DNA of 64,000 nucleotides, taken from assembly GCF_000470315.2 (NCBI RefSeq), contig NZ_CBRF02000009.1, positions 1 through 64,000 of the forward strand, given 5' to 3'. Both the position numbers and the translations under genes were made by a program. Origin of the DNA: Psychromonas sp. SP041. Lineage in GTDB: Bacteria > Pseudomonadota > Gammaproteobacteria > Enterobacterales > Psychromonadaceae. Every line of letters begins with the position of its first letter. The stretch's first letter is position 1. Below are positions 47,806 through 57,813 of the stretch, one piece after another. The notes beneath the pieces are model-generated. The model made no database searches and was not told the DNA's origin. It was given only the letters and a program-made list of their open reading frames with translations.

Positions 47806-48455
47806 TGAACTTATTTACTCCTTTATCGTGGAATGACGCAGGGTTTATTTTAACGGGTATTTTAAACACTGTTTATATTTCAGTTATAGCTATTGTAGTT
47901 GGTAGTTTATTAGGGCTTTTAATTGGGTTTATTAGAGCAGAATCCAATAAAACAGTTAATGTTTTTTTAGGTGCTGTTTTAGATGTTCTTCGCTCTGTGC
48001 CTCTCATCATTCAGCTTATATTGTTTAGCACCTTTATCGGTGTGATGGGTTTCCCATTACCTCCTTTTGTGACAGGTTCAATTATATTATCGCTTTATAC
48101 AATGGCATTCATGAGTGAAGTGTTCAGAAGTGGATTTAATAGTGTTCCAGTCTCTATGGTAAAAGCATCTAGGTCACTAGGCATGAATTACTTACAGACA
48201 GTGAGATACATAAGAATACCAATTGGCATGAGAGCCGTTTTTCCATCTTGGATTGGTGTTGCCTTAAGTGTTATTAAAGACTCTGCATTAGTCTCTGTGA
48301 TTGGTTATATGGAATTACTAAGAACAGCAGAACAATTGATATCAAGAACGCAACAACCCCTTATGATTTTAATAGGTGTTGGGTTGTTTTACTTTATGAT
48401 TTCTTACCCGTTGTCGCGTTACGGTAAATATATAGAAAGGAAAATGGAAATATGA
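47805..48455 (+). CDS. Amino acid ABC transporter permease 2
   Basis: Second permease of the same type, 216 residues with about five helices: GILNTVYISVIAIVVGSLLGLLIGFIRAES, DVLRSVPLIIQLILF and the EAA loop ASRSLGMNYLQTVRYIRIPIGMRA. It starts within the stop of permease 1 and overlaps the ATPase gene by four bases, so all three are translationally coupled. Confidence 0.92.
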   Translation: MNLFTPLSWNDAGFILTGILNTVYISVIAIVVGSLLGLLIGFIRAESNKTVNVFLGAVLDVLRSVPLIIQLILFSTFIGVMGFPLPPFVTGSIILSLYTMAFMSEVFRSGFNSVPVSMVKASRSLGMNYLQTVRYIRIPIGMRAVFPSWIGVALSVIKDSALVSVIGYMELLRTAEQLISRTQQPLMILIGVGLFYFMISYPLSRYGKYIERKMEI

Positions 48456-49174
48456 TTGAAATAAAAGGTGTTCATAAATCTTTTGGTGATTTAGAAGTAT
48501 TAAAAGGGATTGATTTAACGGTAAACCGCGGTGAAGTAGTGAGTATTATCGGTGCAAGTGGCAGTGGAAAATCGACCCTTTTATATTGTATTAATGCCAT
48601 TGAAAGTATCAATAAAGGTAACATTATTGTTGATGGTATCGATGTACATGATAAAAAAACAGATATCAATGCATTGAGACAAAACCTCGGTATGGTATTC
48701 CAACAATGGAACTCTTTTCCACATTTAACCGTACTAGAAAATGCGGCTTTAGCTCCTCAAGTTGTAAAAGGGTTTAGTAAAGAAAAAGCTGAAGAAATAG
48801 CGACAAAAGAGCTTAAACACGTTGGACTTGGTGACAAATTACACGAATATCCAACTAAAATGTCTGGTGGACAACAACAACGTTTGGCGATTGCAAGAGC
48901 ATTAGCAATGGAACCGCCCTACATGTTGTTTGATGAAGTAACGTCAGCACTCGATCCTGAGCTTGTTGGCGAAGTATTAGATACGTTAAGACTATTACGT
49001 GATGATGGTATGACAATGATTTGTGTTACCCATGAAATAGCCTTTGCAAAAGAAGTCTCAGACAAAGTTGCTTTTTTCCATGAAGGCTTAATTGAGGAGA
49101 TAGGCACACCTCAAGAAGTGTTGGATAACCCTCAAAAAGAGAGAACTCAACAGTTTTTGAGTAAAGTTCTTTAG
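48452..49174 (+). CDS. Amino acid ABC transporter ATP-binding protein
   Basis: Cytosolic ATPase of 240 residues driving the importer. Walker A GASGSGKST (about 34-42), Q-loop VFQQWNSFPH, signature MSGGQQQRLAIARALA and Walker B MLFDEVTSALDPELV, followed by the H-loop VTHEIAFAKEV. The polar amino acid class (GlnQ/HisP) is clear from these; the substrate is not. Confidence 0.95.
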   Translation: MIEIKGVHKSFGDLEVLKGIDLTVNRGEVVSIIGASGSGKSTLLYCINAIESINKGNIIVDGIDVHDKKTDINALRQNLGMVFQQWNSFPHLTVLENAALAPQVVKGFSKEKAEEIATKELKHVGLGDKLHEYPTKMSGGQQQRLAIARALAMEPPYMLFDEVTSALDPELVGEVLDTLRLLRDDGMTMICVTHEIAFAKEVSDKVAFFHEGLIEEIGTPQEVLDNPQKERTQQFLSKVL

Positions 49175-49274
49175 TAAAAATTATTTAATGAAAGTTATTT
49201 AATAAAAGTTCTGAGGACAAAACTTAATTGCTTAAGCGATTTAGGGAATCAATAATAGTCGTAGCATTAAATTT

Positions 49275-49308
49275 AAAAAAGAAGAACGTGAAAACGTCCT
49301 TCTTTTTT
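49275..49308 (+). terminator. Terminator of the ABC transporter operon
   Basis: AAAAAAGAAGAACGT and ACGTCCTTCTTTTTT form a stem with one mismatch around loop GAAA, with T6 at 49303-49308. It lies 100 bp behind the ATPase gene. Confidence 0.8.
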
Positions 49309-49600
49309 AAACCAATAAACGTATCTTTTACTTCATAAAGCAGTGATTAAATGACTTAAAGCGAAGCAAATAAACTAAATATGACAACAGTAAAATTAAC
49401 ACACTTTCATTCTTTTTTAAGATACTAGCAAGCAGTAACCTAAATCCTCCCTTTAAATGAAATAACCTTGAAATAAACGCTTTAAAGCCTCAGACTTACT
49501 TCCTTTATTTTTTATAGTTATTCAGCTTAAGCATGCTGCATGGCTAATAATGACGTTAAATAGATTAAAAATAATTACTAAAAATTAAAATAGGAAATGA
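49309..49600. other. Intergenic region before xdhC
   Basis: About 290 bp of AT-rich DNA with no gene or repeat recognised; it presumably holds the promoter of xdhC. Confidence 0.5.
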
Positions 49601-50602
49601 ATGTCACATCATATTGAAGATTTACTTTCACAGTGGAATAAATTCCCTAATGATAAATGGGTACTAGCCGTTATCACTCGCATTCAGGGCTCTTCGTATC
49701 GTAAAACCGGCGCAATGATGTTATTTCACTCCTTAGGTAAAAGTATCGGACTTGTCAGTGGTGGATGTTTAGAAGGTGATTTACTGCGGCATGCACAACG
49801 AGCTATTCAACAAGATCAAGCCATTAATATCACCTATGACGCCAGTGATGAATCAGATGCTAGCTACCAATTGGGTTGTGGCGGTATTATCGATCTATTA
49901 TTAATTCCCGTGACGGCTGAAAATAACTACCTGCATTTGCAGGCGTTAATGGAGAAAGTAACGTCAACCAATTGTGAATATCATTTACCCTTAGTTAAAA
50001 CAGGTACACCAGCTGCCTCTATCTCTGCAAATGTAATACCAATAAATAATAAAACTGATTATAACTTTAGTAAGAGTACTTACAGTACCGCTAAAGATGA
50101 TTCAGATACCACTATACTTCAGATCCCTTGCCGAACGCGTTTTCATCTGGCTATTTTTGGGGGAGGTTTAGATGCGCAACCTTTAGCAAAGATGGCCATA
50201 CAATTAGGCTGGAAAGTAACAGTATTTGATGAACGATCTAGTTATGCGCATCAGCATCATTTCCCAGATACCCATATCATTAAACAACCCATTTCTACAT
50301 TAGAAACAAAACACTTGTTAGATATTGATGGCGTCGTGGTAATGCAGCATAATTTAAGTTTAGATGCATTAGCAGTAAAACTGATTAGTCAAAGTAACCA
50401 AGCTTATATTGCATTGCTTGGGCCACTTCACCGTCGTGACCAGGTTTTTAGTAAAGCCAATATTACCTTGGATGACTTTAAAGGTTTCTTTTCAGCCCCT
50501 GCTGGATTCAATATAGGTGGTGAACTACCTGAGTCTATTGCATTAAGTATATTAGCTGAGTGCCATGCGGTTTTTCATAAGCGAACTGATTTAATCAACT
50601 AA
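49601..50602 (+). CDS. XdhC-family molybdenum hydroxylase maturation factor
   Basis: Cytosolic protein that binds molybdenum cofactor, has it sulfurated and inserts it into xanthine-oxidase-family enzymes. The 333 residues have the N-terminal XdhC domain (LAVITRIQGSSYRKTGAMMLF, GLVSGGCLEGDLLRHA, YQLGCGGIIDLLLIP) and the C-terminal NAD-binding-like domain (RFHLAIFGGGLDAQPLAKMAIQLGWKVTVFDERSSYA, ending GGELPESIALSILAE). It is followed by MITE copy E and then the mocA-like gene. The likely client is the molybdenum hydroxylase at 51848-54615. Confidence 0.9.
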   Translation: MSHHIEDLLSQWNKFPNDKWVLAVITRIQGSSYRKTGAMMLFHSLGKSIGLVSGGCLEGDLLRHAQRAIQQDQAINITYDASDESDASYQLGCGGIIDLLLIPVTAENNYLHLQALMEKVTSTNCEYHLPLVKTGTPAASISANVIPINNKTDYNFSKSTYSTAKDDSDTTILQIPCRTRFHLAIFGGGLDAQPLAKMAIQLGWKVTVFDERSSYAHQHHFPDTHIIKQPISTLETKHLLDIDGVVVMQHNLSLDALAVKLISQSNQAYIALLGPLHRRDQVFSKANITLDDFKGFFSAPAGFNIGGELPESIALSILAECHAVFHKRTDLIN

Positions 50603-50824
50603 TACCAATCACAACAAATAACTTATCTATTTTATTTGTTGAAACAGCCCAGTTCCTTGTTGTAAATGTCGTAAAGGGAACAGCCATTAAAGAATTAACC
50701 TCTTTTGATTAATTCTCCGATAGACGATTAACGAAGTTAATCTTCGAAAGGCTCAATTTACGCCTTGAATTGAACTGTTTTTCCAGCATAAGATTTAGAT
50801 AACATATTTAATATAATCGGCATA
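50603..50824 (-). repeat. MITE-like repeat family 1, copy E (long form)
   Basis: 222 bp from TACCAATCACAACAAATAA to TTAATATAATCGGCATA, the reverse orientation of copy D. It contains the central palindrome GATTAACGAAGTTAATC (50726-50742). It fills almost the whole gap between xdhC and the mocA-like gene. Confidence 0.9.
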
Positions 50825-50851
50825 ACAAGATGGATACTCTTCACTTTTTCA

Positions 50852-51583
50852 ATGGCGAGTATCTATAATAAGATAATATGGAGCCTTGTGAATAAAAATC
50901 CTATTGAGACGAGAAAAGAAGAGCTTCGGTCTAATGCTATCGAACAAAAAACATTAACGTTAGTATTATTAGCGGCAGGCAAAAGTAGTCGATTTAACGG
51001 CATTAAATTAGCACAACTAGTGACAGACTTAAATGCCGATAATGTATTAATTGATCAACCTTTATTACTACATAGTTTAGATAAATTAAACTATGTAGCA
51101 GACTACTTAACGTCACGTAATATAATAAGTAATGTTGTTGTCATATTAGGGACTCACCACAATGTATTACGTCAATTACTGCCAACATCCACCGTCTCTA
51201 TCATCAATGAAAACAGTGACGCTGGTTTATCGACATCAGTTAAAATAGGTGTTGAAGCTGCCCTTTCTGCTAATGGCTTATTATTAGCACTTGCTGACCA
51301 TATTGGTGTGACTTACCAAGACTATATAAAGCTGGTTGATCTTTGGGTGACACAACAAAGCAATGTGTGTGCATCATACCAAAGCCAGTTAGGCGTTCCT
51401 GCTATCTTCAACAGTGAACAATTTGAGGCTCTAACACACCTTAAAGGCGACCAAGGAGCCAAACCAGTTCTACAACAATTAGCTGAGACGAATCAATTAA
51501 CTTGTTTAGACTTACCTAATGCAATAAACGATATAGACACACTAGATGACCTTCTAAAATGGCAACAAAAGTTAGAAAATTAA
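50852..51583 (+). CDS. MocA-like molybdenum cofactor nucleotidyltransferase
   Basis: Probable CTP:molybdopterin cytidylyltransferase that makes the MCD form of the cofactor for xanthine-oxidase-family enzymes. Residues about 32-52 show the nucleotide-binding LTLVLLAAGKSSRFNGIKL; NENSDAGLSTSVKIGVEA, LLLALADHIGV and GDQGAKPVLQQL follow in the MobA/MocA order. The usual metal-binding DQP/DMP motif reads ADHIG here. The start may be ATG 50852 or GTG 50888, the latter having GGAG upstream. Flanked by repeats on both sides. Confidence 0.85.
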   Translation: MASIYNKIIWSLVNKNPIETRKEELRSNAIEQKTLTLVLLAAGKSSRFNGIKLAQLVTDLNADNVLIDQPLLLHSLDKLNYVADYLTSRNIISNVVVILGTHHNVLRQLLPTSTVSIINENSDAGLSTSVKIGVEAALSANGLLLALADHIGVTYQDYIKLVDLWVTQQSNVCASYQSQLGVPAIFNSEQFEALTHLKGDQGAKPVLQQLAETNQLTCLDLPNAINDIDTLDDLLKWQQKLEN

Positions 51584-51599
51584 TGGTCGTCAATAATAA

Positions 51600-51761
51600 T
51601 ACCAATCACAATAAATAGCTTATCTATTTTACTTGTTAAAACAGCCCACTTCCTCGTTATAAATTTCGTAAAGGGAACAGCCATTTACATCAATTTACGC
51701 CTTGAATTGAACTGTTTTTCCAGCGCAAAATTTAGATAACATATTTAATGTAATCGGTATA
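51600..51761 (-). repeat. MITE-like repeat family 1, copy F (short form)
   Basis: 162 bp from TACCAATCACAATAAATAGC to TTAATGTAATCGGTATA. It matches copy E at both ends but lacks the central block of about 60 bp with the palindrome. Together with copy E it brackets the mocA-like gene. Confidence 0.9.
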
Positions 51762-51796
51762 AAGATAAAACGTAGAACGAGTCAAAAATAAAAGAC

Positions 51797-51825
51797 AAAA
51801 AAGCCCGAATAAATCGGGCTTTTTT
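51797..51825. terminator. Convergent bidirectional terminator
   Basis: AAAAAAGCCCGA, loop ATAAA, TCGGGCTTTTTT at 51797-51825. It serves the mocA-like gene on the plus strand and the iorB-like gene (ends 51848) on the minus strand. Confidence 0.93.
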
Positions 51826-51847
51826 ATGCGGAAACTTATGAGATTAA

Positions 51848-54151
51848 CTAGGCTTTATCTAAAGCACTTTTTAATTCACTTGGCTTCATTGGGATTTTAC
51901 GTAAACGTACCCCCACCGCTTGGTAAATTGCATTAGCAATAGCAGGTGCAACTGCCGTCACAGCAGGCTCACCTAATCCAGATGGCGGCATTTTACTTGC
52001 AATAAACTCAATTTTCACTTCAGGTGTTTGACCTAAACGCAAAGGTGTATAAGTATCAAAGTTAGTATCTTTATACTGCCCATCGCGTAGCTCTGTACCT
52101 TCATACAATGCCATTGATAATCCCCATAATGCAGCACCTTGACATTGTGCTTCAGCACCATTTGGATCAACGATAATACCAGCATCGATCACCACAACCA
52201 GTTTCTTCACATCCACAAGGCCGTTACTTTTATTGACTTGAACTTGCACTGCACAAGATACCCAAGTTGGCATATCACGCTCTTGACCAAAGGTAGAAGC
52301 GATACCAAGTCCGGTATTTTCAGGTTGCTCAGAACCCCAACCAATCATTTCTGCAGCTTTTTTCAAAACCACTGCTTGACGTGCTGCCCCCCCCTCTGCA
52401 ACCGGTGTAGTACCGGCATTACGACCTTCAGCAATGAGCATATCAAGACGGAATTGCACTGGATCTTTGCCTGCATGATGCGCGGCTTCATCCATAAAGC
52501 TTTCAACAGCCCACCCTGTCCAACCAGGTCCTACTGAACGTAACCAACCCGGTCTAAAAGTGGCCATAGCAAGGTCATTAGAAATAGCACGTACTTTTTG
52601 TGCGCCAACGCTATACCAATGATCTGCACCTGCAATAGCAAATGGGTCATAAGGTTCATCATTAACACCTTTAGGCATAAAACCAGGTGCTAATACTTGT
52701 GTTGGCCAACCTGCCGTTGCATGGTGTTCCATTGCGGTCACTGACTTCTTATCATCAAAAGCCATTTTTAACTGTTGAACTGAAGCTGAACGCGCACTAT
52801 CGAATAACATATCTTGTGGACGCATTAACACCATTTTAACCGGCTTACCGCCTAATGCTTTAGACGTTAACGCAGCAGGAATAGTATAATCACCATTTAA
52901 CCGACGACCAAATCCACCGCCTAGCATATAAGTACGAATCACAATATTAGCCACATCTTCACCCAATGCGGTTGCGAGTACAGGTAACGTAAGTGATTGC
53001 CATTGACAACCAGAATGTACTTCCCACACGCCATCTGGATTTTTAAATACCAAGGCATTCACAGGTTCCATCTGAGCATGTAATACCGTACTAGTAATAT
53101 ATTCATGAGAAATCGAGCTACTCGCCCCTTCAAATACAGGTTCAGTTTTAGTATTACCCGTATCTAAAATACTACCTTTGCTTGAGTCGCTTAATAGTTT
53201 TTTACCATGATCTATAATATTAGCTTCAGATACATTAGCCGTTTCACCAGCATCCCACGTTACTTTAACCAGTTTTGATGCTTTTTGTGCTGCAATAAAG
53301 CTACTCGCAATCACCATTAGCCAACCAGGTACACTACCACTTGCATCATCTAGTACGATGGTTTTTTGATAACCTTTGACTGCTTTTGCAGCTGAGTCAT
53401 CAAATGTTGCAACTTTAGAACCATAGCGAGTTGGTGGTAGAATAGGGTTCGCATATACCATGCCATCAACTTTAGCGTCGATACCGTATATCGTTTTACC
53501 ATTCGTTTTATTAGCGACATCAAGCGACGTCACTTGTTGGCCAACCAACTTAAGATCTTCATTTGCTTTCAGTGGCAGCGTTTTTAGTTCTTCTTCTGTA
53601 AATTGACGTGTTAACCCTAAGCTTACTAATTCGCCGTAAGATAACTCACCTTTACTTGAGATGATTTTACCGTTTTTCGCTTCACACTCTTTGGCTGTAA
53701 TGCCCCATTTTTTAGCCGCCGCTTCAATTAGCGCAGTACGACCTGCGGCACCTGCTTGACGATAGACAGGCCAACTTTGTGAAATAGACCAACTACCACC
53801 AGTGACCATGTAACCCCAACGAGGATCACTATCAACATGGATAATTTCAACATCATCCCAATCCGCTTCTAACTCATCAGCAAGAATACGTGCGATAGCT
53901 GTACCAACATGCTGACCCATTTCTGAGCGCATAATATTCACTTTAATCTTGCCGGCAGTATCAATTGAATACCACAATGACGGCTCATAAAGTTCACCTT
54001 CACTAGGCAGTACTTTACCGTCTGGACTTGCAGGGTCCATTGCCGCCATTAAATGACGTGGAAAACCAAAACTGATACCAACTGCAGTCATACCAATTAA
54101 AAAACCACGACGGGTTATACCCGGTGAATTACGTTTAGGTAATCGACTCAT
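51848..54151 (-). CDS. Molybdenum hydroxylase large subunit, IorB/NicB-type
   Basis: Xanthine-oxidase-family catalytic subunit (767 residues) related to isoquinoline 1-oxidoreductase beta chain and aldehyde dehydrogenases. A twin-arginine signal ([19 protein letters not shown]) indicates export in folded form. Family motifs: [46 protein letters not shown]-like turn [29 protein letters not shown] and the C-terminal cofactor region [22 protein letters not shown] with the catalytic Glu. It overlaps the iron-sulfur subunit by four bases. The substrate, an aldehyde or N-heterocycle, is not determined by sequence. Confidence 0.92.
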   Translation of the reverse strand: MSRLPKRNSPGITRRGFLIGMTAVGISFGFPRHLMAAMDPASPDGKVLPSEGELYEPSLWYSIDTAGKIKVNIMRSEMGQHVGTAIARILADELEADWDDVEIIHVDSDPRWGYMVTGGSWSISQSWPVYRQAGAAGRTALIEAAAKKWGITAKECEAKNGKIISSKGELSYGELVSLGLTRQFTEEELKTLPLKANEDLKLVGQQVTSLDVANKTNGKTIYGIDAKVDGMVYANPILPPTRYGSKVATFDDSAAKAVKGYQKTIVLDDASGSVPGWLMVIASSFIAAQKASKLVKVTWDAGETANVSEANIIDHGKKLLSDSSKGSILDTGNTKTEPVFEGASSSISHEYITSTVLHAQMEPVNALVFKNPDGVWEVHSGCQWQSLTLPVLATALGEDVANIVIRTYMLGGGFGRRLNGDYTIPAALTSKALGGKPVKMVLMRPQDMLFDSARSASVQQLKMAFDDKKSVTAMEHHATAGWPTQVLAPGFMPKGVNDEPYDPFAIAGADHWYSVGAQKVRAISNDLAMATFRPGWLRSVGPGWTGWAVESFMDEAAHHAGKDPVQFRLDMLIAEGRNAGTTPVAEGGAARQAVVLKKAAEMIGWGSEQPENTGLGIASTFGQERDMPTWVSCAVQVQVNKSNGLVDVKKLVVVIDAGIIVDPNGAEAQCQGAALWGLSMALYEGTELRDGQYKDTNFDTYTPLRLGQTPEVKIEFIASKMPPSGLGEPAVTAVAPAIANAIYQAVGVRLRKIPMKPSELKSALDKA

Positions 54152-54615
54152 AATTGCTCTCCTTCAATGGCATTTGCTGCTTCATGAATGGCACTACGGA
54201 TACGCACGTAAGTCATACAACGGCATAAATTACCGCCCATTACTGCATCAATATCTTTATCCGATGGTTTAGGAATGTCTTTCAACAATGCAGCCGCTTG
54301 CATAATTTGTCCTGACTGACAGTAACCACATTGTGGTACCTGTAAGTTTTTCCAAGAAATTTGCAAAGGATGATCGTCTTTTTCAGATAACCCTTCAATC
54401 GTCGTAATCTCAGCACCTTCAACTGATGATACCGGCGTAATACATGAACGTGTAGCACGCCCACCTACATGTACAGTACAAGCACCACAAGTACCAATAC
54501 CACAACCAAATTTAGTCCCCGTCATGTCTAATTCATCACGAATAACCCACAGTAAAGGAGTATCACTTTCTACATCGGCAGTCATCGACTCGCCGTTTAA
54601 AATAAATTTTGCCAT
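54148..54615 (-). CDS. Molybdenum hydroxylase [2Fe-2S] subunit, IorA-type
   Basis: A 155-residue electron-transfer subunit. The plant-type cluster motif is [15 protein letters not shown] with the last cysteine in ATRSC; the second cluster uses CGYCQSG and [13 protein letters not shown] 54615 is chosen over GTG 54621 because GGAG lies eight bases upstream. It has no signal of its own and probably travels with the Tat-exported large subunit. Coupled by overlap to the large subunit and 18 bp after the cytochrome gene. Confidence 0.94.
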   Translation of the reverse strand: MAKFILNGESMTADVESDTPLLWVIRDELDMTGTKFGCGIGTCGACTVHVGGRATRSCITPVSSVEGAEITTIEGLSEKDDHPLQISWKNLQVPQCGYCQSGQIMQAAALLKDIPKPSDKDIDAVMGGNLCRCMTYVRIRSAIHEAANAIEGEQL

Positions 54616-54633
54616 TGTCACTTCTCCTGTGAA

Positions 54634-55935
54634 TTATTGCTCGAATCGAGGTTGGTTACGGATTTCAATTACTTTTTGTTGTAATTCAGGCCAAGCACTT
54701 TTACCTGCCGCTTGGCGTAAATACGCGGCGATGGCAGAGATATCTTGATCACTAAGCGCATCACGGAATCCAGGCATAACCACACCACTTATACCTTGGT
54801 CATTACGTACACCGTCCAGTATAACGTTAACCAAGTTAGTCGGTTGATCAAGGTGAGTTGCAGAACCCAACGTCAGTAATGGACGTCCTTTTACTAACTC
54901 ATCACTACTGTAATGACATGCTTGGCAAGCCGTTGCATATAAACGAGCACCTTCGTCAATACGAAGATCAGTTTGTATATGTTGCGCAGCAATTGCCGTT
55001 TGCAAATTACTATTTGCAGCAGGATCATCACTTTCTTTTGCGCCTGAATGATCTGCAAAATAGTAACTAATTGCTTCGACATCACTCTTAGGTAACGCAG
55101 ATAAACCTTTATGCATAACAGGCGCCATAGGACCGGCTGCACTGCCATGGTATGGAGAGTTACCTGTTGTTAAATATTCATAAAAGTCTTGTGCTCGCCA
55201 AGGAATTGGAGAGGTACTCGTCGATGTTAATGATGGTGCAATCCAACCATCAATTGCAGCTCCTTGATACATTTGGTCGTATTTTTCACCACCTAATACA
55301 TTACGCGGAGTATGACAAGCACCACAATGGGCAACACCTTCAGCTAAATAAGCACCACGATTCCATTGCTCAGATTTACTATCATTAATTTCGAAGTTCT
55401 GTGTATCCGCGAATAATAATTTCCAGCCCGCTTGTAACCAACGAATATTAAGAGGGAATGGAATACCATTTTCTTTTTTAACTTGGTTAACAGCAGGAAT
55501 TGACGTCATGATATAAGCGTATATAGCACCAATATCATCGTCACTCATTTTATTAAAATGCTCAAAAGGAAATGCAGGTAATAAATGATGTCCATCTCGA
55601 CTTACACCAGTGCGCATAGCACGATTAAAAGCAGCTTCAGACCAGCCACCAATGCCCGTTTCAACGTCTGGCGTAATATTACTTGAATAGATAGTGCCAA
55701 ATTCAGTGTGCATTTCATAGTTACCTGCATAAGCCTCTCCACCTGGAGTGGTATGACAAGTACTGCAATAACCTGCAGCAGCAAGGATTTTACCTTGTTC
55801 GATAACTTGTGGGGGGTAGTCTGCGTTAACTGGAGGTGCAATGGGATCAATTGAGGAATTCCAAGCATAAAAACTGAATAAACCAAGTCCAACAATAACT
55901 GCGCCAGATACGCCATAAACAATACGTTTTAGCAT
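54634..55935 (-). CDS. Three-heme membrane-bound cytochrome c
   Basis: Periplasmic electron acceptor of 433 residues with an N-terminal membrane anchor or signal (KRIVYGVSGAVIVGLGLFSFYAW). Three CxxCH heme sites are seen: CSTCH (57-61), CGACH (204-208) and CQACH (337-341), with distal Met candidates as in the alcohol/gluconate dehydrogenase cytochrome subunits. It is the first gene of the cytochrome-IorA-IorB operon and probably hands electrons to the quinone pool or an oxidase. ATG 55935 has AAGGCT upstream. A G7 run and a hairpin GGGAAT/ATTCCC lie just before it at 55963-55992. Confidence 0.93.
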   Translation of the reverse strand: MLKRIVYGVSGAVIVGLGLFSFYAWNSSIDPIAPPVNADYPPQVIEQGKILAAAGYCSTCHTTPGGEAYAGNYEMHTEFGTIYSSNITPDVETGIGGWSEAAFNRAMRTGVSRDGHHLLPAFPFEHFNKMSDDDIGAIYAYIMTSIPAVNQVKKENGIPFPLNIRWLQAGWKLLFADTQNFEINDSKSEQWNRGAYLAEGVAHCGACHTPRNVLGGEKYDQMYQGAAIDGWIAPSLTSTSTSPIPWRAQDFYEYLTTGNSPYHGSAAGPMAPVMHKGLSALPKSDVEAISYYFADHSGAKESDDPAANSNLQTAIAAQHIQTDLRIDEGARLYATACQACHYSSDELVKGRPLLTLGSATHLDQPTNLVNVILDGVRNDQGISGVVMPGFRDALSDQDISAIAAYLRQAAGKSAWPELQQKVIEIRNQPRFEQ

Positions 55936-56429
55936 ATTAAATAGCCTTATTTTAAAAATTTCGGGGGGGTGGGAATTGCTGTCCAACATTCCCTGTTTGG
56001 CTTTTCAGTATAGGTAATATTCATGAAAAATGATGAATCATAAGATGAAAAAATAAAACCTATAAGCCTACTCAATTTTAATGTTAATAAAATGTGAAAG
56101 CAACCTTAGTCAATCATCTGTGGTCGAACAAGTAACATGATTTTTTATAACGTACTTAAAATGAACAATTTTAGTTAATCATTTAAGCAATCTACACTTA
56201 AGCATTATTTTACCGAAAGCTTCATTAAATATATCTTGTGATCCACCATTTATCCCCCCTTAAAAATAGACTTTCAATACTTGAGATAAAGCGCTACAAA
56301 AAAAATCAAAATATAATCTAATAAAAAGCAGTTTCAATCACATAAATTGATTGATATTAGTTTTAATTAAACATTATATGTAAATTGAATACTACACTGG
56401 AGGTATTAAATAGAATTTACGGTGGCCCT
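55936..56429. other. Divergent intergenic region, cytochrome and diguanylate cyclase genes
   Basis: 494 bp. It holds a G7-T-G3 run (55963-55973) and a hairpin GGGAAT...ATTCCC (55971-55993) near the cytochrome start. The rest is AT-rich and shows no gene or family repeat. Confidence 0.55.
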
Positions 56430-57392
56430 ATGATCAAACCTGATATTCCAAAAAATGAAGCAGAACGATTACATGCATTAAGAACATTAAAAATTCTTGA
56501 TACTTCACACGAAGAGCGTTTCGATCGTGTGACACGAATGGCTAAACGCATGTTTAACGTCTCTGTTTCACTAGTTAGCTTAGTTGACGAAGATCGCCAA
56601 TGGTTTAAGTCAAAACAAGGTGTTGATGTTTCCGAAACACCTCGCGATATATCATTTTGTGGACATGCTATTAATCAAGAAGGATTATTCATCATTCCTG
56701 ATGCCTCTAAAGATGAACGATTCTTTGACAACCCTCTTGTCGTTGACGAACCAAAAATTCGCTTCTATGCAGGTTATCCATTGAAACTGAGACATGGAAT
56801 TAATATAGGGACATTGTGTCTTATCGATCCTAAACCTAAAGGCTTAAATGAAGAAGACCAACAATTACTTCAAGACTTAGGCGCGATGATCGAACAAGAG
56901 ATTCAGTCTGTGCAACTAGCGACGCTAGATGAGCTAACGTTAATATCGAATAGACGCGGTTTTTTAAATTTGGTCGGTCATAGTTTAAAAATGTGTCGAC
57001 GTAATAAAATGCCAATTACCTTTATCTTATTCGACCTAGACAAATTTAAACTTATCAATGACACCCATGGCCACCACGAAGGCGACTTTGTACTAAGTAC
57101 GTTTGCACAAGCAATGCTCAGTTCATTCCGTGATTGTGATGTCGTAGGGCGGATTGGAGGCGATGAATTTGTTGCGATGCTCAGCAACGCTCATGAAGAA
57201 AATTCAGAAATAGTATTAGAGCGCTTTTCTAATGCCATTGAAAAGATAAATGAAACATTAGATAAGCCTTATAAGATCGAATACAGTGCCGGTGTAACAT
57301 ATTTCGATTATGATACTGATAAATCAATTGAAGATATGATCCAAGATGCAGATAAAGCAATGTACGAACAGAAAAAACGCATTGCTCGGTAA
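56430..57392 (+). CDS. GAF-GGDEF diguanylate cyclase
   Basis: Cytosolic enzyme of 320 residues making c-di-GMP from GTP. A GAF sensor (about 15-155; LDTSHEERFDRVTRMAKRMFNVSVSLVSLVDEDRQWFKSKQG, GTLCLIDPKPKG) precedes a GGDEF domain with the exact signature RIGGDEF (GG at 243-244) and the inhibitory site RDCD five residues before it, so product feedback is likely. ATG 56430 follows GGTGG; the frame is open upstream to a TTG at 56385. It complements the EAL phosphodiesterases at 28.9-32.7 kb. Confidence 0.92.
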   Translation: MIKPDIPKNEAERLHALRTLKILDTSHEERFDRVTRMAKRMFNVSVSLVSLVDEDRQWFKSKQGVDVSETPRDISFCGHAINQEGLFIIPDASKDERFFDNPLVVDEPKIRFYAGYPLKLRHGINIGTLCLIDPKPKGLNEEDQQLLQDLGAMIEQEIQSVQLATLDELTLISNRRGFLNLVGHSLKMCRRNKMPITFILFDLDKFKLINDTHGHHEGDFVLSTFAQAMLSSFRDCDVVGRIGGDEFVAMLSNAHEENSEIVLERFSNAIEKINETLDKPYKIEYSAGVTYFDYDTDKSIEDMIQDADKAMYEQKKRIAR

Positions 57393-57441
57393 ATTTTCAT
57401 AAATTCGGTAAGTTTTCATAAGTTCAGTTAATTTTCATGAG
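57389..57441 (+). repeat. Short tandem array, 19-bp unit, about three copies
   Basis: GGTAAATTTTCATAAATTC, GGTAAGTTTTCATAAGTTC and AGTTAATTTTCATGAGTGC follow each other at the end of the cyclase gene. The first copy overlaps the stop codon. Confidence 0.75.
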
Positions 57442-57464
57442 TGCTGTCATGCAATAAACTCAAA

Positions 57465-57618
57465 GTCATCAATAAGTATCAACAAATATAGGCCAAAAGA
57501 TAAACGCGTATTAAAGAAGCTAAATCAGCAAGGTCAATCTACAGAGTTAATCATTCAATTTTATAGCAACAATGGCCTTGTTCATTTTTTAAAAGACTTC
57601 GCATACGTCACTTCCTAA
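57465..57618 (+). pseudogene. Possible gene remnant without a start codon
   Basis: A frame ending at TAA 57616-57618 reads NKYRPKDKRVLKKLNQQG, then ELIIQFYSNNGLVHFLKDF, which looks protein-like, but no ATG/GTG/TTG with a ribosome binding site begins it. It may be the tail of a lost gene. I do not recognise the family. Confidence 0.3.
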
Positions 57619-57813
57619 AGTGCACAACTCAATCATCATTACCCTTCTAAAAACCATTTAGCTTAAAATTGATTCACTTTTTTATATAAAGAACTGAGTA
57701 ATTAATGCAAAATGAAAGACTTAACCGTATTGTTCTAATCGTGCTTAACATTATATATAACCTAGCAACAGCAACTTACGCCCTTTTATAATCATTAATA
57801 AATGAGATATTTC

